Below the pieces are notes generated by a model. That model searched no databases and was not told the DNA's origin. It was given only the letters and a program-made list of their open reading frames with translations. Positions 18,902 to 28,515 of a stretch of DNA of 64,000 nucleotides are shown here, piece by piece; the stretch's first letter is position 1, and each line of letters begins with the position of its first letter. The position numbers and the translations under genes were made by a program. The stretch is from Bacteroidota bacterium (lineage in GTDB: Bacteria > Bacteroidota > Bacteroidia > Chitinophagales > LD1), in contig JAFDYQ010000003.1 in NCBI GenBank assembly GCA_018267365.1, positions 1 to 64,000 on the forward strand. The letters are read 5' to 3'.

Positions 18902-19683
18902 TATGCCGTCTGCGCTGATTTTCTGTAGGTGAAGATAAACATAAATATGCCCAGCAGTATGAGGGGAATGCTGAGCAGCTGCGTAGAGCTGATAGGGCCC
19001 ACCATGGCCTCGGGCACTTTCATAAACTCCAGCAGAAAGCGTGTGAGGAATGTGAAAGTGAAAAAGAATGCGACGTAAAAGCCCGGACGCCTATCTCCCA
19101 TACTGCGGTATATCTGTGTAACGATGAGGAGCAGGATAAAGTAACAAATACTCTCATAGAGTACCACCGGATGGCGCGGCTCTGTCTCTCCGGGAAAGAT
19201 AAAACCCCAGGGCATAGTTGTTACCTTGCCTATCAGCTCAGAGTTCATCAGATTGCCAAAGCGTATAAGGGCTGCGGGAAGATAGATGATAAGAGCCACT
19301 CTGTCGAGGAGCCAAAGCAATTTGAAGTCGGGATGCCCACGATGAAAAAGATAAATAGCTATCAGGCCGCCTATGATACCGCCATGACTAGAGAGGCCGC
19401 CCCGCCACACGCTGAATATCTCCAGCGGATGAGCTGCAAAGTATGCCGGCTGGTAAAAGAATACCTGACCCAGCCGCGCGCCTATGATGGCACCAATAAA
19501 GATGTACTGGATGATGAGAACCAGGTTTTCCTCGCTGAGATTCTCTTTGGCCAGAATCCAGCGGCCGAGGAAGAAGCAGCCGAAGATGGACAAGGTCCAC
19601 ATCAGGCCATACCACTGTACTGAGAAGAGGTGAAAATTGATCGGAATGGTCGGATTGACATTCCAATGTATGAAAAGCTCCAT
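18901..19683 (-). CDS. lgt: Prolipoprotein diacylglyceryl transferase
   Basis: An inner-membrane enzyme that moves diacylglycerol from phosphatidylglycerol to the lipobox cysteine of prolipoproteins, the first step of lipoprotein maturation. The 260-residue sequence has about seven membrane segments and the Lgt signature region SSHGGIIGGLIAIYL with the catalytic His. It also has GRLGQVFFY and the LIRFGNLMNSELIG loop with the conserved Arg, Asn and Glu. Length and motif order are typical. The start ATG is at 19683 (MELFIHWN). It is the first gene of a tight leftward run; the next start (GTG) overlaps its stop by one base. Several lipoproteins in this window would be its clients. Confidence 0.92.
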   Translation of the reverse strand: MELFIHWNVNPTIPINFHLFSVQWYGLMWTLSIFGCFFLGRWILAKENLSEENLVLIIQYIFIGAIIGARLGQVFFYQPAYFAAHPLEIFSVWRGGLSSHGGIIGGLIAIYLFHRGHPDFKLLWLLDRVALIIYLPAALIRFGNLMNSELIGKVTTMPWGFIFPGETEPRHPVVLYESICYFILLLIVTQIYRSMGDRRPGFYVAFFFTFTFLTRFLLEFMKVPEAMVGPISSTQLLSIPLILLGIFMFIFTYRKSAQTA

Positions 19684-19820
19684 GGCTCAAGATTAGTGAT
19701 TTCCGCGTAAACCATATCTGCCTGTCTGCGAAAAGAAACAGCGACAGGGCAATATGCGTATAAGCAGTTTACGGGATTGGGTAATTTTTATCATTTTTGG
19801 AGAATAACATCATATCTATC

Positions 19821-20426
19821 ATGCAGAGAAAGACATGGGCTATAGTAGCCATCATCGGAGTGTTGGGTCTTGTAGCAGCTTGCAAAAAGGACAATAAACC
19901 CGCTGCTCCGCAGGGAAACGTACAACACGCTATCACTGATACATTCTACTGGAGGGCCAAGCTCGATACTACCTGGGTATATCATGGTGATAACAATAAG
20001 TCTGAGTGCAACGGTTCTACAGGCGTGTGCGGCTCTTTCCTTTATGACGCGACCTTCAAGCTGATAGATAGCGCCAATCCTTATCCGCACGACTCCATTA
20101 TCCGCACGTGGGTAGGAAAGACCTTTTATACCAGTAGTGATTCTGCTTCTAAGGCTTATCTGTTTACTTTTTCGTATCCGGATAGCGTAGGGCGCACAGT
20201 ATCTACTGAGTACACCGGCAACTATGGCTCCAGCCTGACCATCACGTCGATCACAGCTAATGGCCACTCCAGCCTCACCACGCCGGATTCGCCGGCTTTA
20301 TATTACAACCTCTACAAAGTAAAGGGAACCTTTAATTGCAATCTGGCCCGGTCACTGGATACCAACATCGTGCACCTCACGCAGGGCGACTTCCAGATCA
20401 GCGTGATGGAGAGTACCCATCAGTAG
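19821..20426 (+). CDS. Lipoprotein of unknown function
   Basis: I start at MQRKTWAIVAIIGVLG; an ATG eight codons upstream is also in frame. The signal ends in a lipobox (LVAAC) followed by KKD, so the protein should be lipidated. The mature part is about 180 residues, rich in Thr, Ser, Tyr and aromatic residues in alternating patterns that suggest beta structure. It has two Cys in CNGSTGVC and one in TFNCNL. I do not recognise a family. It converges with the SUMF1-like gene, one base apart. Confidence 0.72.
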   Translation: MQRKTWAIVAIIGVLGLVAACKKDNKPAAPQGNVQHAITDTFYWRAKLDTTWVYHGDNNKSECNGSTGVCGSFLYDATFKLIDSANPYPHDSIIRTWVGKTFYTSSDSASKAYLFTFSYPDSVGRTVSTEYTGNYGSSLTITSITANGHSSLTTPDSPALYYNLYKVKGTFNCNLARSLDTNIVHLTQGDFQISVMESTHQ

Positions 20427-20427
20427 T

Positions 20428-21180
20428 CTATTTATCCCATACCAGCCTGAATCCGCCATTATTGTAATGGTAGTGATCGTAGATGTTCCTGTTGCGCGCT
20501 TTGGAGTAGCAGCGATTCTCTGTGCTGCGCCATGAGCCTCCCCTGAGCAAACGAAACGGAGCAGGCTTGTCATTTCTGGGATTGACCGATGGGCTCACAC
20601 TGTAGAATCCCGGGTCGTAGTAGTCCGCGCATAGCTCCCAGGCATTGCCGGCCATATCATAGAGGCCGAGTTCATTAGGCTTTTTCATACCTACAGGATG
20701 CGTCGTGTCTCCGGCATTAGGTCTGTACCAGGCTACCTCATTCAGATTATTGCTGCCTGGATACCTGTAACCCTTGCTTTGATCGCCGCCGAGTGCTGCA
20801 TATTCCCACTCAGCCTCGGTAGGCAGGCGGTACTGCCGCTCTGTCATTTGATTTAGTTTGACTATAAATTGTCCGATCCGCTCTGGCGTCACGGATTCGA
20901 CAGGGCAGTCAGGGCAGTTTCTGTGGTGGGAGGGGGTATCACCCATTACCTGCGCCCAGAGCCGTTGCGTAACCTCATATTTAGACATGTCAAAGCTCGT
21001 GACAGTCACGGCATGAACGGGTCTTTCATTTTTCTCGCCTGTGGTGCTGCCCATCTGGTAGGTTCCGCCCTTTACCGAGACCATGATAGGCTCCCATGCC
21101 TGAGTTTGAGCGGATAAAGAGCTTAGTGAAAAGCCCAGGATGACAGTCAGTAGACATTTTGAGAAGCGGATGTCTGGCAT
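20428..21180 (-). CDS. Formylglycine-generating enzyme (SUMF1)-like secreted protein
   Basis: The start is taken at MPDIRFSKCLLTVILGF, which gives a signal peptide ending at SLSAQ. The domain begins with VSVKGGTYQMGSTTGEKNE and shows family hallmarks: YEVTQRLWAQVMG, YRLPTEAEWEYAALGG, GLYDMAGNAWELCADYY and LLRGGSWRS...GGFRLV. These are typical of FGE-sulfatase folds. True formylglycine-generating enzymes need a Cys pair near the C-terminus that I do not clearly see, though NRCYSKARNR has one Cys. It may instead be a binding or structural member like those linked to gliding and surface proteins. The export signal also argues against a sulfatase-activating role in the cytosol. Confidence 0.8.
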   Translation of the reverse strand: MPDIRFSKCLLTVILGFSLSSLSAQTQAWEPIMVSVKGGTYQMGSTTGEKNERPVHAVTVTSFDMSKYEVTQRLWAQVMGDTPSHHRNCPDCPVESVTPERIGQFIVKLNQMTERQYRLPTEAEWEYAALGGDQSKGYRYPGSNNLNEVAWYRPNAGDTTHPVGMKKPNELGLYDMAGNAWELCADYYDPGFYSVSPSVNPRNDKPAPFRLLRGGSWRSTENRCYSKARNRNIYDHYHYNNGGFRLVWDK

Positions 21181-21198
21181 TTTTGATATGTTTAGTAC

Positions 21199-22380
21199 AT
21201 GAGAAACTCTGCTGTGAAAAGTACGCAAATCGGCGCACTTCTGCTGCTTTTTATGATCGGTATACCCCTGCTGTCAGGGGCTGCTACCTGGGTAGATACG
21301 CTGGATAATTATGCACGGAACAAGTACCTGCCTGCCTCCCGCTATATGTGGACCTGGGTAGATGCGGCACTGCTCAATACAATGGTAAAGGAATATGATC
21401 ACACTACAGATCCCGCCCGCCGGCTGATCTATCTGGACTATGTGCGAAAGGCTATGAAAGTGTCCGGCCCTGTGGCTAACGGCCGTATGCCCAACAGCGT
21501 CGCCTCGGCGCTCGGGTTGGCTTTCCTCTACAGGGTGACAAAAGACGAGAAGTATAAGATAAAGGCAGAGCGGATATACCGACAGTATCTCAGGATAAAG
21601 CGTACAAAAGACGGAGCGGTATCGCACCTGACTCATAATGTGGAGCTGTGGGATGATACGATCTTTATGATCGGACAGTTTCTGCTGGCTATGTATCAGG
21701 CTACCGGAGAGCAGCAGTACCTGGATGAGTTTATGAAGCAGCTGCGCCTGCATCGCGATAAACTGCAGGACCATCAGTCAGGACTCTGGGTGCATGGTTG
21801 GGACAGTGACAATAAAGATCATTGCTTCGTATGCGGGCAAACACACTGGCCTGACAAGCAAACACGACGCAGCGCTGAGATATGGGGCAGGGGCAATGGC
21901 TGGATAGTAGTGACCCTATCCGATGCGCTGATGACCGTGGGCAAGTCAAATCAATACTATCCGGAACTATCCGGCTATCTGAAAGAAATGATCCAAAACC
22001 TGCCTGAGCTTCAGGATGCAAAGACCGGCCACTGGTACCAACTGCCCGTGAGAAATAAGGATACAGCCAACTTTATAGAAAGCTCTAGTACTGCCATGTT
22101 TGCGTATGGGATCAATACGGCTATACGTCTCGGTATAGTGGATGGCAAAGAATATGAAACGGCTGTGGAGCGCGCCTATCATGGCCTGCGGCAATATAGC
22201 CTGGAACCTATCTCCGGGCAGTACCTTATCACACGAAACGTCTGTACAGCCACCTGCATAGGTGACAAAGACTACTACCTGCACCGACATGTACAGCGCG
22301 GCAAACCCTATGGCATCGGGATGTTCATACAGTTTGGGGCCGCCTACGAGCGGGACAGGCACCTGCGCCATGATCAGTGA
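21199..22380 (+). CDS. Secreted GH105/GH88-type unsaturated glucuronyl or rhamnogalacturonyl hydrolase
   Basis: A 393-residue protein with a signal peptide (hydrophobic stretch up to LLSGAA) and an (alpha/alpha)6 barrel. The pattern NVELWDDTIFMIGQFLLAMY and the segment SAEIWGRGNGWIVVTLSDAL match GH105/GH88 enzymes, which hydrate the unsaturated uronic acid left at the end of polysaccharides by lyases. The Asp residues of WDD and the conserved His, Arg and Trp positions are present. No lyase, SusC/D pair or other polysaccharide-locus gene is next to it, so the substrate (pectin-like or glycosaminoglycan-like) is open. Its start is only 18 bases from that of the divergent SUMF1-like gene, and its end overlaps the convergent Gly-rich gene by 7 bases. 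Confidence 0.8.
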   Translation: MRNSAVKSTQIGALLLLFMIGIPLLSGAATWVDTLDNYARNKYLPASRYMWTWVDAALLNTMVKEYDHTTDPARRLIYLDYVRKAMKVSGPVANGRMPNSVASALGLAFLYRVTKDEKYKIKAERIYRQYLRIKRTKDGAVSHLTHNVELWDDTIFMIGQFLLAMYQATGEQQYLDEFMKQLRLHRDKLQDHQSGLWVHGWDSDNKDHCFVCGQTHWPDKQTRRSAEIWGRGNGWIVVTLSDALMTVGKSNQYYPELSGYLKEMIQNLPELQDAKTGHWYQLPVRNKDTANFIESSSTAMFAYGINTAIRLGIVDGKEYETAVERAYHGLRQYSLEPISGQYLITRNVCTATCIGDKDYYLHRHVQRGKPYGIGMFIQFGAAYERDRHLRHDQ

Positions 22381-22739
22381 GGTACAGCCGGTGTGCCCGG
22401 AGCGGAGTAGGGCGTACTACCTACACCATTGGGCGTGCCCATGGCAGGAGCAGAGGTGGCACCGCCTATGCCTGTAGCGCCAGTCATACCCGGTGAGCTA
22501 CCTATACCTGTATATCCGGATGAGCCAGTGACTCCCGTATAACCACCATAAGGCTGCGTAGGATTTGTGATAGTGGGCTGATAGCCCGGCCCGCCCGGCA
22601 TGGTCTGCGTAGGATTCACATTTTGAGAGCCGGGAGCACTGGGAGAGCCAGGTGAGCTACCCGGGGTTTGCGCAATGGTCAAACCTGCCAGCAGGAGCAT
22701 TGCCACACAGGCAGAGTACTTTATGATGTTGCTTTTCAT
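22374..22739 (-). CDS. Small secreted Gly/Pro/Thr-rich protein
   Basis: A 121-residue protein with a clear signal peptide (hydrophobic stretch up to LAGLTIAQ). The rest is low-complexity: Pro/Gly/Ser-rich blocks (GSSPGSPSAPGSQN), then repeats of the type G-x-TG (GYTGVTG, GYTGIG, GMTGATGIGG), then a Pro/Ala/Gly-rich tail. I know no function for it. Such sequences are usually extended and could be a cell-surface or matrix component. The signal peptide and steady composition support a real gene although its 3' end overlaps the GH105 gene by 7 bases. Confidence 0.55.
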   Translation of the reverse strand: MKSNIIKYSACVAMLLLAGLTIAQTPGSSPGSPSAPGSQNVNPTQTMPGGPGYQPTITNPTQPYGGYTGVTGSSGYTGIGSSPGMTGATGIGGATSAPAMGTPNGVGSTPYSAPGTPAVPH

Positions 22740-23018
22740 TGTGATCAGTTTATATCGAATGTCAGGCTATAACCATACCAAACTCTCAGATGAATAAGCA
22801 AACCTGTATCGTGGGAAAACCTTTGCGCCGGATGGGGCTTTGAGAGACTATAGTATACTGGGACAATCTATTTTCTGCGAGCGTAAAACCAAATTTCGTG
22901 TCAGGATTTTTTATCCCCTTTTACTATTCATATCCGTGCAGAAAATATTATTGAAAAGCGCATACTAAAAAGTGCACGTAAGCGTACCTTAGAGTAATAA
23001 AATTTTCCTACCCACTTT
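22740..23018. other. Intergenic region before the alpha-2-macroglobulin gene
   Basis: 279 AT-rich bases between divergent genes. I see no open frame, hairpin terminator or clear TTTG / TAnnTTTG promoter pair. Confidence 0.5.
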
Positions 23019-26000
23019 ATGCGTACCGCATTACGATTGGCAGTAGTTTCCTTTCTGTTTCTGCTCGCTGCCTGCAACCTGAAAAACAGAGTCAACCTAG
23101 TTTCCACCGATGCCAAAGATGAAGTGCCGGTCCTCGGCAATCTCGTCTTCACCTTTGACAAAAACCTGGTAGGAGATACCATGCTCAATGCATGGGATAC
23201 CACAGAGTACATCCGCTTTGATCCGCCTATATCGGGGCGCTTTCAGTGGACGAGTTCCTATGAGCTCACCTTCTCTCCGGATCATGATCTCGATCCGGCT
23301 ACAGACTATCACGCAGAGGTCACTGACAAACTGGTCGCGCACTGTGCCTACAAACTAGGCAAAGTCCCTGACCTCAATTTTCACACGCCATATCAGCGGC
23401 TGGAGTCCGGCAATGCACTCTGGACTACGCTGGATGAAAGTTCGCATACGCCTATCGGCCAGATAGAGCTGTTCTTTTTCTACAAGATAGATCCTGCACA
23501 GCTAAAGGATAAGCTATCTATAGAGGTAGATGGCGCCAAGGCTGACTACAAAATACTCACCACACAGGCAGATGAGCATATCATGCTGAACCTGACCAGC
23601 CTGAAAATAGAAGACAAAGACTATCAGATCAAAGCTACCATCGCGCCGGGCATCACCCCGTATGGTGGCAAGACCGGCACCAAGCAGCCGATAGAGTACA
23701 AGGTGACACTCCAGTCGCCCTATATTCTGACGGTAAATAATATAGAGGCCGAGCATGATGGCAACGCCGGCACGGTACATCTCTACACCTCACAGCAGAT
23801 GCAGGAAGAGGGACTGGACAAGGCGATCAGCTTTGACCCGGCGGTGAGCTTCAAGACTGCGATCACGCAGGATGGGCTGATCCTGACCTCAGACAAATTT
23901 GACGTGACAAAGGAGTACACGCTCAATATCAAAGCTGGCGTGAAGGGCAGGATAGGAGGTGTGCTGAAAGAAGCCTACTCGCACTCTGTAGCCTTTGGCC
24001 AGCTGGAACCGTCTATCCGGTTTACCAATCAGAAAGGCGTGTACCTGACGCCAAAGGGGGCCAAAAACATAGAGGTACAGATCATCAATGTGCCACAGGT
24101 GACGGTCTCTATCTCCAAGATCTATGAGAATAACATCCTCGCCTCGGGCCGCTACAGCTACTATGATGATGATGGTGATGGTGGCGAAGGCTACGTCAGC
24201 TCTGACGGTGAGCGCAACTATGGCGAGAACCTGCAGGTAGGTGACAAGATCTACGAGACCATGATCAATACCAAAGATCTGCCTAAGAAGGGCAATAGCC
24301 GCCTGTTCAAGTTTGACTTTCCTGATAAGCTGAAAGAGTACAAGGGACTTTTTAAGATCACCATCCGCTCGCAGGGGCAGTACTATCTCAATGAAAGCAG
24401 ATATGTATCGCTATCTGACATCGGCCTGATAGCCAAGGACGGCAGGGATAAGATGTTCATCTTTGCCAACTCGATCAAGACAGCGCAAGGCATGAGCGGC
24501 GTGGCTGTCTCTGTATACGGCGCCAATAATCAGGTGATGGGTACCGCTACTACCAATAGTGACGGTGTGGCAGAGGTAGAACTGAAGCACCGCGACCTAT
24601 CCGGTTTCCGTCCGGCTATGATCATAGCTAAAACAGATCAGGGCGATTTCAACTATATGCCATTCAATACGACCCGAGTCGAGACTTCCCGTTTCGATGT
24701 AGGCGGCAAGAAGGCCAATAGCACGGGACTGGATGCCTTTGTCTATAATGAGAGAGATATGTACCGCCCCGGAGAGACCATCCACTCCTCAGTGATCGTA
24801 CGCGATCAGAAGTGGAAGAGCCCAGGCGAGATACCTGTGCGCCTGACCTACCAACTGCCCAATGGGCAGGAGCTAAAGTCCTTTCGCAAGACACTGAACG
24901 ATCAAGGTAGTGTAGAGGCTGCGCTGGAGCTATCTCCCGCCAGCATCACCGGTAGCTACTCGCTGCAGGTCTATACCTCCAACGATATCCTGCTGGCTAC
25001 CAAAAATATCATGGTAGAGGAGTTTATGCCGGATAGGATACGCGTCACTACCAGCCTCGACAAGCCCTACCTCAAGCCGGGAGACAAGACCAATCTCAGT
25101 ATCAATGCGATGAACTTCTTTGGCCCGCCTGCGGCGAACCGCAACTATGAGGTGGAGATGCAGATCAGCTCAAAGTATTTTTCACCAAAGAAATATAGCA
25201 GCTACAGCTTCTCTCTGGCCAATCAGACTACGGAGTTTGACAAGATAGAGCGCACTGGCACTACCGATGACAAGGGCAACGCCAATGAGTCCTTTGAGGT
25301 GCCGGCCAAGTACGTCAATAACGGCGTACTGGAGGGTGATATCTTTGCCACGGTGTTTGATGAGTCGGGCAGGCCGGTGAGCCGCAGGTCATCGGTAGAT
25401 ATCTACACGCAAGACGTTTTCTACGGTATGGACCGCGACGGCTATTACTATTATCCGCTCAATCAGGTGATCAAGTTTCCAATGGTAGCGCTGAATAAGG
25501 ATGAAAAGCCCATCAGCGCACAAGGTCACATCGTGGTGATCAAGCACGATTATAAAACCGTGCTCAGCCGCAGCAGCGAGTACTTCCGCTATGAGTCGCA
25601 AAAGGAGGACCGCACTATCGTAGATCAGGTCATCAATATTAGTGGTGAGAACACAGTCTATTCTTTCGTGCCGAAAACTCCGGGTGACTACGAGATACGC
25701 CTCGCCAAGCCGGGTGCGGATGCCTATGTGATGTATAGTTTCTACAGCTATGGCGGCTATGGATATAATACCAATACATCCTTTGAGGTCAATAATGAAG
25801 GCAACATAGACATCAGCCTCGATAAGGATAAGTACAACGCGGGCGAGACTGCCAAAGTACTCTTCAAGGCACCATTCAACGGCCGCATACTCGTGACACT
25901 GGAGAGCAACCATGTGATAGATCACTTCTATATCAATACGGATAAGCGGACTGCTACAGCCTCGCTAAACCTCAAGGCTGACTATGTGCCCAATGCCTAC

Positions 26001-28418
26001 ATCTCTGCCACACTCATCAAACCGCATGAGGAGACAGACCTGCCGCTCACGGTGGCCCACGGCTATATGCCTATCATAGTAGAAGAGAAGGCCAATAAGA
26101 TACCTGTGCAGATCATAGCGGAGAAATCAGTACGATCCCACACCCGCCAGAAAGTGACGGTAAAAGCCGCGCCGGGCAGCAAGATCACGCTGGCCGCGGT
26201 GGATGAAGGTATCCTCCAGATCACGGGCTACAAGACACCTGACCCATATGGTTTCTTCTATCAGAAACGTGCGCTGGACGTCAATTCCTTTGACCTGTAC
26301 CCGCTGCTATTCCCTGAGGTCAATGCCTCTATCTCCAGCACTGGTGGTGATGGCTCTGATATGTCTAAGCGTGTGAATCCTATCAAGAATAAGCGTGTGA
26401 AACTGCTGAGCTACTGGAGTGGTATCACGGAGGCCAATGGTAGCGGAGAGGGTAAATATGAGTTTGATATCCCGCAGTTCTCCGGAGAGGTGCGCCTGAT
26501 GGCCGTAGCCTACAAGGACAAGGCCTTTGGCAGCACAGAGGCACACATGACCGTGGCCGATCCTATCGTGCTGGTCACCTCGCTGCCACGGTTTATCAGT
26601 CCGCGCGATACGATAGATGTGCCGGTGACCATCTCCAATACCACCACCAGCAGTACCAATGCATCCGTCACTGCTAAAGCCGTGGGACCGATACAGTTCG
26701 TAGGGGCGGTGTCTCAGTCTGCATCTGTGGGTGCCAGAGGCGAAGCGCGTGTCCTCTTCCGCCTCGTAGCCAATGGCGCTCCTGATGAGGCGAAGGTCAC
26801 AGTGACAGTCACAGGTGCCGGTGGCAAATATGAGGACGAGACAGACATCACCGTGCGTCCTGCCGCCTCGCTGCAAAAAGGCAATGGCTCTGGTATCATA
26901 GAAGGTGGCACAGCCAAATCTATCGAGATAGGCGACCCTCGCTTTATCCCGGCTATGGCAGACTATGACATCGTGGTGAGCCGCTCGCCTATGGTGCAGT
27001 TTAGCGATCACCTCACATACTTGGTGCAGTATCCGTACGGCTGTACCGAGCAGACGGTGTCGGCGGCTTTCCCGCAGCTGTACTTCCAGGATCTGAGCGG
27101 GCTGATGAGTCCGACTTTAGCCAAAACAGCTAATTACAATATCAGCGAGGCGATCCGCAAGATCAAGATGCGCCAGCTCTATAATGGGGGTCTGACGCTC
27201 TGGGACGGCGGGGGAGAGGAGTGCTGGTGGGCATCTGTATATGCTGCGCACTTCCTCATAGAGGCGCGCAAGGCAGGCTATGATGTCTCTGACGACCTGC
27301 TGGACAACCTGCTGGAATACCTCAACGCCAAGCTGCGCAATCACGACCTGATCACCTGGTACTACAACCGTGGCCTGAATAAAAAGATAGCACCGCACGA
27401 GGTGGGCTACAGTCTCTATGTGCTCGCCCTGGCGGGCAAACAGGACCTGAGCACGATGAACTACTACAAGTCTAACCCGCAGCTGCTCACTACTGACTGC
27501 AAATACCTCCTCTCTGCGGCCTACGCACTAGCGGGTGACAAGGGCAAATTCAAAGAGATGCTGCCGTCAAATTTCGTAGGAGAAGTGTCAGACAAGGAGA
27601 CGGGAGGCAGTTTTGCCTCGGCGGTACGTGATGAGGCCATAGCGCTCAATGTACTGGCAGAGGTAGACCCGCAAAATCCGCAAGTGCCTATCATGGCCAA
27701 ACATGTGGCAGAGGAGATCAAAACAGAATACTATCTCAGTACGCAGGAGCGCGTATTCAGCTTCCTCGCCCTCGGCAAAGTACTGCGGGCTAATGCCTCG
27801 GCGACGGTCACAGCAGATATCAAGGTGAATGGTAAAGTAGTAGGCACCTTCACCGGCCAGTCGCTGAAACTGAACAAGAAAAAGCTCGGTGGCAGCAAGA
27901 TAGAGGTAGTGACCAAAGGCACCGGCAAACTGTACTATTTCTACGATAATGAGGGTATCACGGCAGATGGCAGCTTCAAGCAGGAAGATAGCTATATCAA
28001 AGTGCGCAAGGAGTTTTATGACCGCTATGGGCATCAGTTGTCATCGCTGAATTTCAAGCAGAATGATCTCGTGATCGTACGCCTGAATATAGAGAGCAGC
28101 TACAACCGTCCGATAGACAATGTGGTGATCACAGATATGCTACCGGCTGGCTTCGAGATAGAAAATCCGCGCCTGAAAGAGGTGCCGGGCATGGACTGGA
28201 TCAGGGATGCCTCTACACCTACCGCTGCAGACTACCGCGATGACCGTGTCAATCTGTTTACCGATTTATACAGCGGCCGTCTGCAGCACTACTACTATGC
28301 GGTACGCTGTGTCAGCCCGGGGGCCTTTATCATGGGGCCTGTGATGGCAGATGCGATGTATGCCGGCGAGTATCACTCCTACAATGGTGGAGGAGTAGTG
28401 CGGATCACGCAGAAGTAG
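23019..28418 (+). CDS. Bacterial alpha-2-macroglobulin lipoprotein (YfhM-like)
   Basis: A 1799-residue giant. The N-terminus is a lipoprotein signal with lipobox LAAC, so it should be anchored at the periplasmic membrane. It has many beta-sandwich macroglobulin domains, an A2M family segment (DVFVYNERDMYRPGE-like region around residue 590, with FVYNERDMYRPGETI), and the thioester motif Cys-Thr-Glu-Gln at residues 1342-1345 (YPYGCTEQT). After it come the alpha-helical thioester domain with repeats such as LYNGGLTLWDGGG and a receptor-like C-terminal domain. These proteins trap proteases that reach the periplasm, by cleavage of a bait region and covalent capture. The usual partner gene for the glycosyltransferase PBP1C is not next to it here. 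A strong terminator follows. Confidence 0.9.
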   Translation: MRTALRLAVVSFLFLLAACNLKNRVNLVSTDAKDEVPVLGNLVFTFDKNLVGDTMLNAWDTTEYIRFDPPISGRFQWTSSYELTFSPDHDLDPATDYHAEVTDKLVAHCAYKLGKVPDLNFHTPYQRLESGNALWTTLDESSHTPIGQIELFFFYKIDPAQLKDKLSIEVDGAKADYKILTTQADEHIMLNLTSLKIEDKDYQIKATIAPGITPYGGKTGTKQPIEYKVTLQSPYILTVNNIEAEHDGNAGTVHLYTSQQMQEEGLDKAISFDPAVSFKTAITQDGLILTSDKFDVTKEYTLNIKAGVKGRIGGVLKEAYSHSVAFGQLEPSIRFTNQKGVYLTPKGAKNIEVQIINVPQVTVSISKIYENNILASGRYSYYDDDGDGGEGYVSSDGERNYGENLQVGDKIYETMINTKDLPKKGNSRLFKFDFPDKLKEYKGLFKITIRSQGQYYLNESRYVSLSDIGLIAKDGRDKMFIFANSIKTAQGMSGVAVSVYGANNQVMGTATTNSDGVAEVELKHRDLSGFRPAMIIAKTDQGDFNYMPFNTTRVETSRFDVGGKKANSTGLDAFVYNERDMYRPGETIHSSVIVRDQKWKSPGEIPVRLTYQLPNGQELKSFRKTLNDQGSVEAALELSPASITGSYSLQVYTSNDILLATKNIMVEEFMPDRIRVTTSLDKPYLKPGDKTNLSINAMNFFGPPAANRNYEVEMQISSKYFSPKKYSSYSFSLANQTTEFDKIERTGTTDDKGNANESFEVPAKYVNNGVLEGDIFATVFDESGRPVSRRSSVDIYTQDVFYGMDRDGYYYYPLNQVIKFPMVALNKDEKPISAQGHIVVIKHDYKTVLSRSSEYFRYESQKEDRTIVDQVINISGENTVYSFVPKTPGDYEIRLAKPGADAYVMYSFYSYGGYGYNTNTSFEVNNEGNIDISLDKDKYNAGETAKVLFKAPFNGRILVTLESNHVIDHFYINTDKRTATASLNLKADYVPNAYISATLIKPHEETDLPLTVAHGYMPIIVEEKANKIPVQIIAEKSVRSHTRQKVTVKAAPGSKITLAAVDEGILQITGYKTPDPYGFFYQKRALDVNSFDLYPLLFPEVNASISSTGGDGSDMSKRVNPIKNKRVKLLSYWSGITEANGSGEGKYEFDIPQFSGEVRLMAVAYKDKAFGSTEAHMTVADPIVLVTSLPRFISPRDTIDVPVTISNTTTSSTNASVTAKAVGPIQFVGAVSQSASVGARGEARVLFRLVANGAPDEAKVTVTVTGAGGKYEDETDITVRPAASLQKGNGSGIIEGGTAKSIEIGDPRFIPAMADYDIVVSRSPMVQFSDHLTYLVQYPYGCTEQTVSAAFPQLYFQDLSGLMSPTLAKTANYNISEAIRKIKMRQLYNGGLTLWDGGGEECWWASVYAAHFLIEARKAGYDVSDDLLDNLLEYLNAKLRNHDLITWYYNRGLNKKIAPHEVGYSLYVLALAGKQDLSTMNYYKSNPQLLTTDCKYLLSAAYALAGDKGKFKEMLPSNFVGEVSDKETGGSFASAVRDEAIALNVLAEVDPQNPQVPIMAKHVAEEIKTEYYLSTQERVFSFLALGKVLRANASATVTADIKVNGKVVGTFTGQSLKLNKKKLGGSKIEVVTKGTGKLYYFYDNEGITADGSFKQEDSYIKVRKEFYDRYGHQLSSLNFKQNDLVIVRLNIESSYNRPIDNVVITDMLPAGFEIENPRLKEVPGMDWIRDASTPTAADYRDDRVNLFTDLYSGRLQHYYYAVRCVSPGAFIMGPVMADAMYAGEYHSYNGGGVVRITQK

Positions 28419-28480
28419 GATCGTTTATCTTGTGCCGTATGCCTCTCTTGGGGAGGTGTACGGTACACGATCTTATTTTA
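28419..28480 (+). terminator. Long-stem terminator after the alpha-2-macroglobulin gene
   Basis: An interrupted inverted repeat: outer arms GATCGT / ACGATC, middle arms GTGCCGTA / TACGGTAC, inner arms CCTC / GAGG. It starts at the stop codon and ends in TTATTTTAG. It separates this gene from the convergent his operon. Confidence 0.75.
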
Positions 28481-28515
28481 GTTTTTGGAGTAACTATTAG
28501 GCCTTAGTAAGATCA

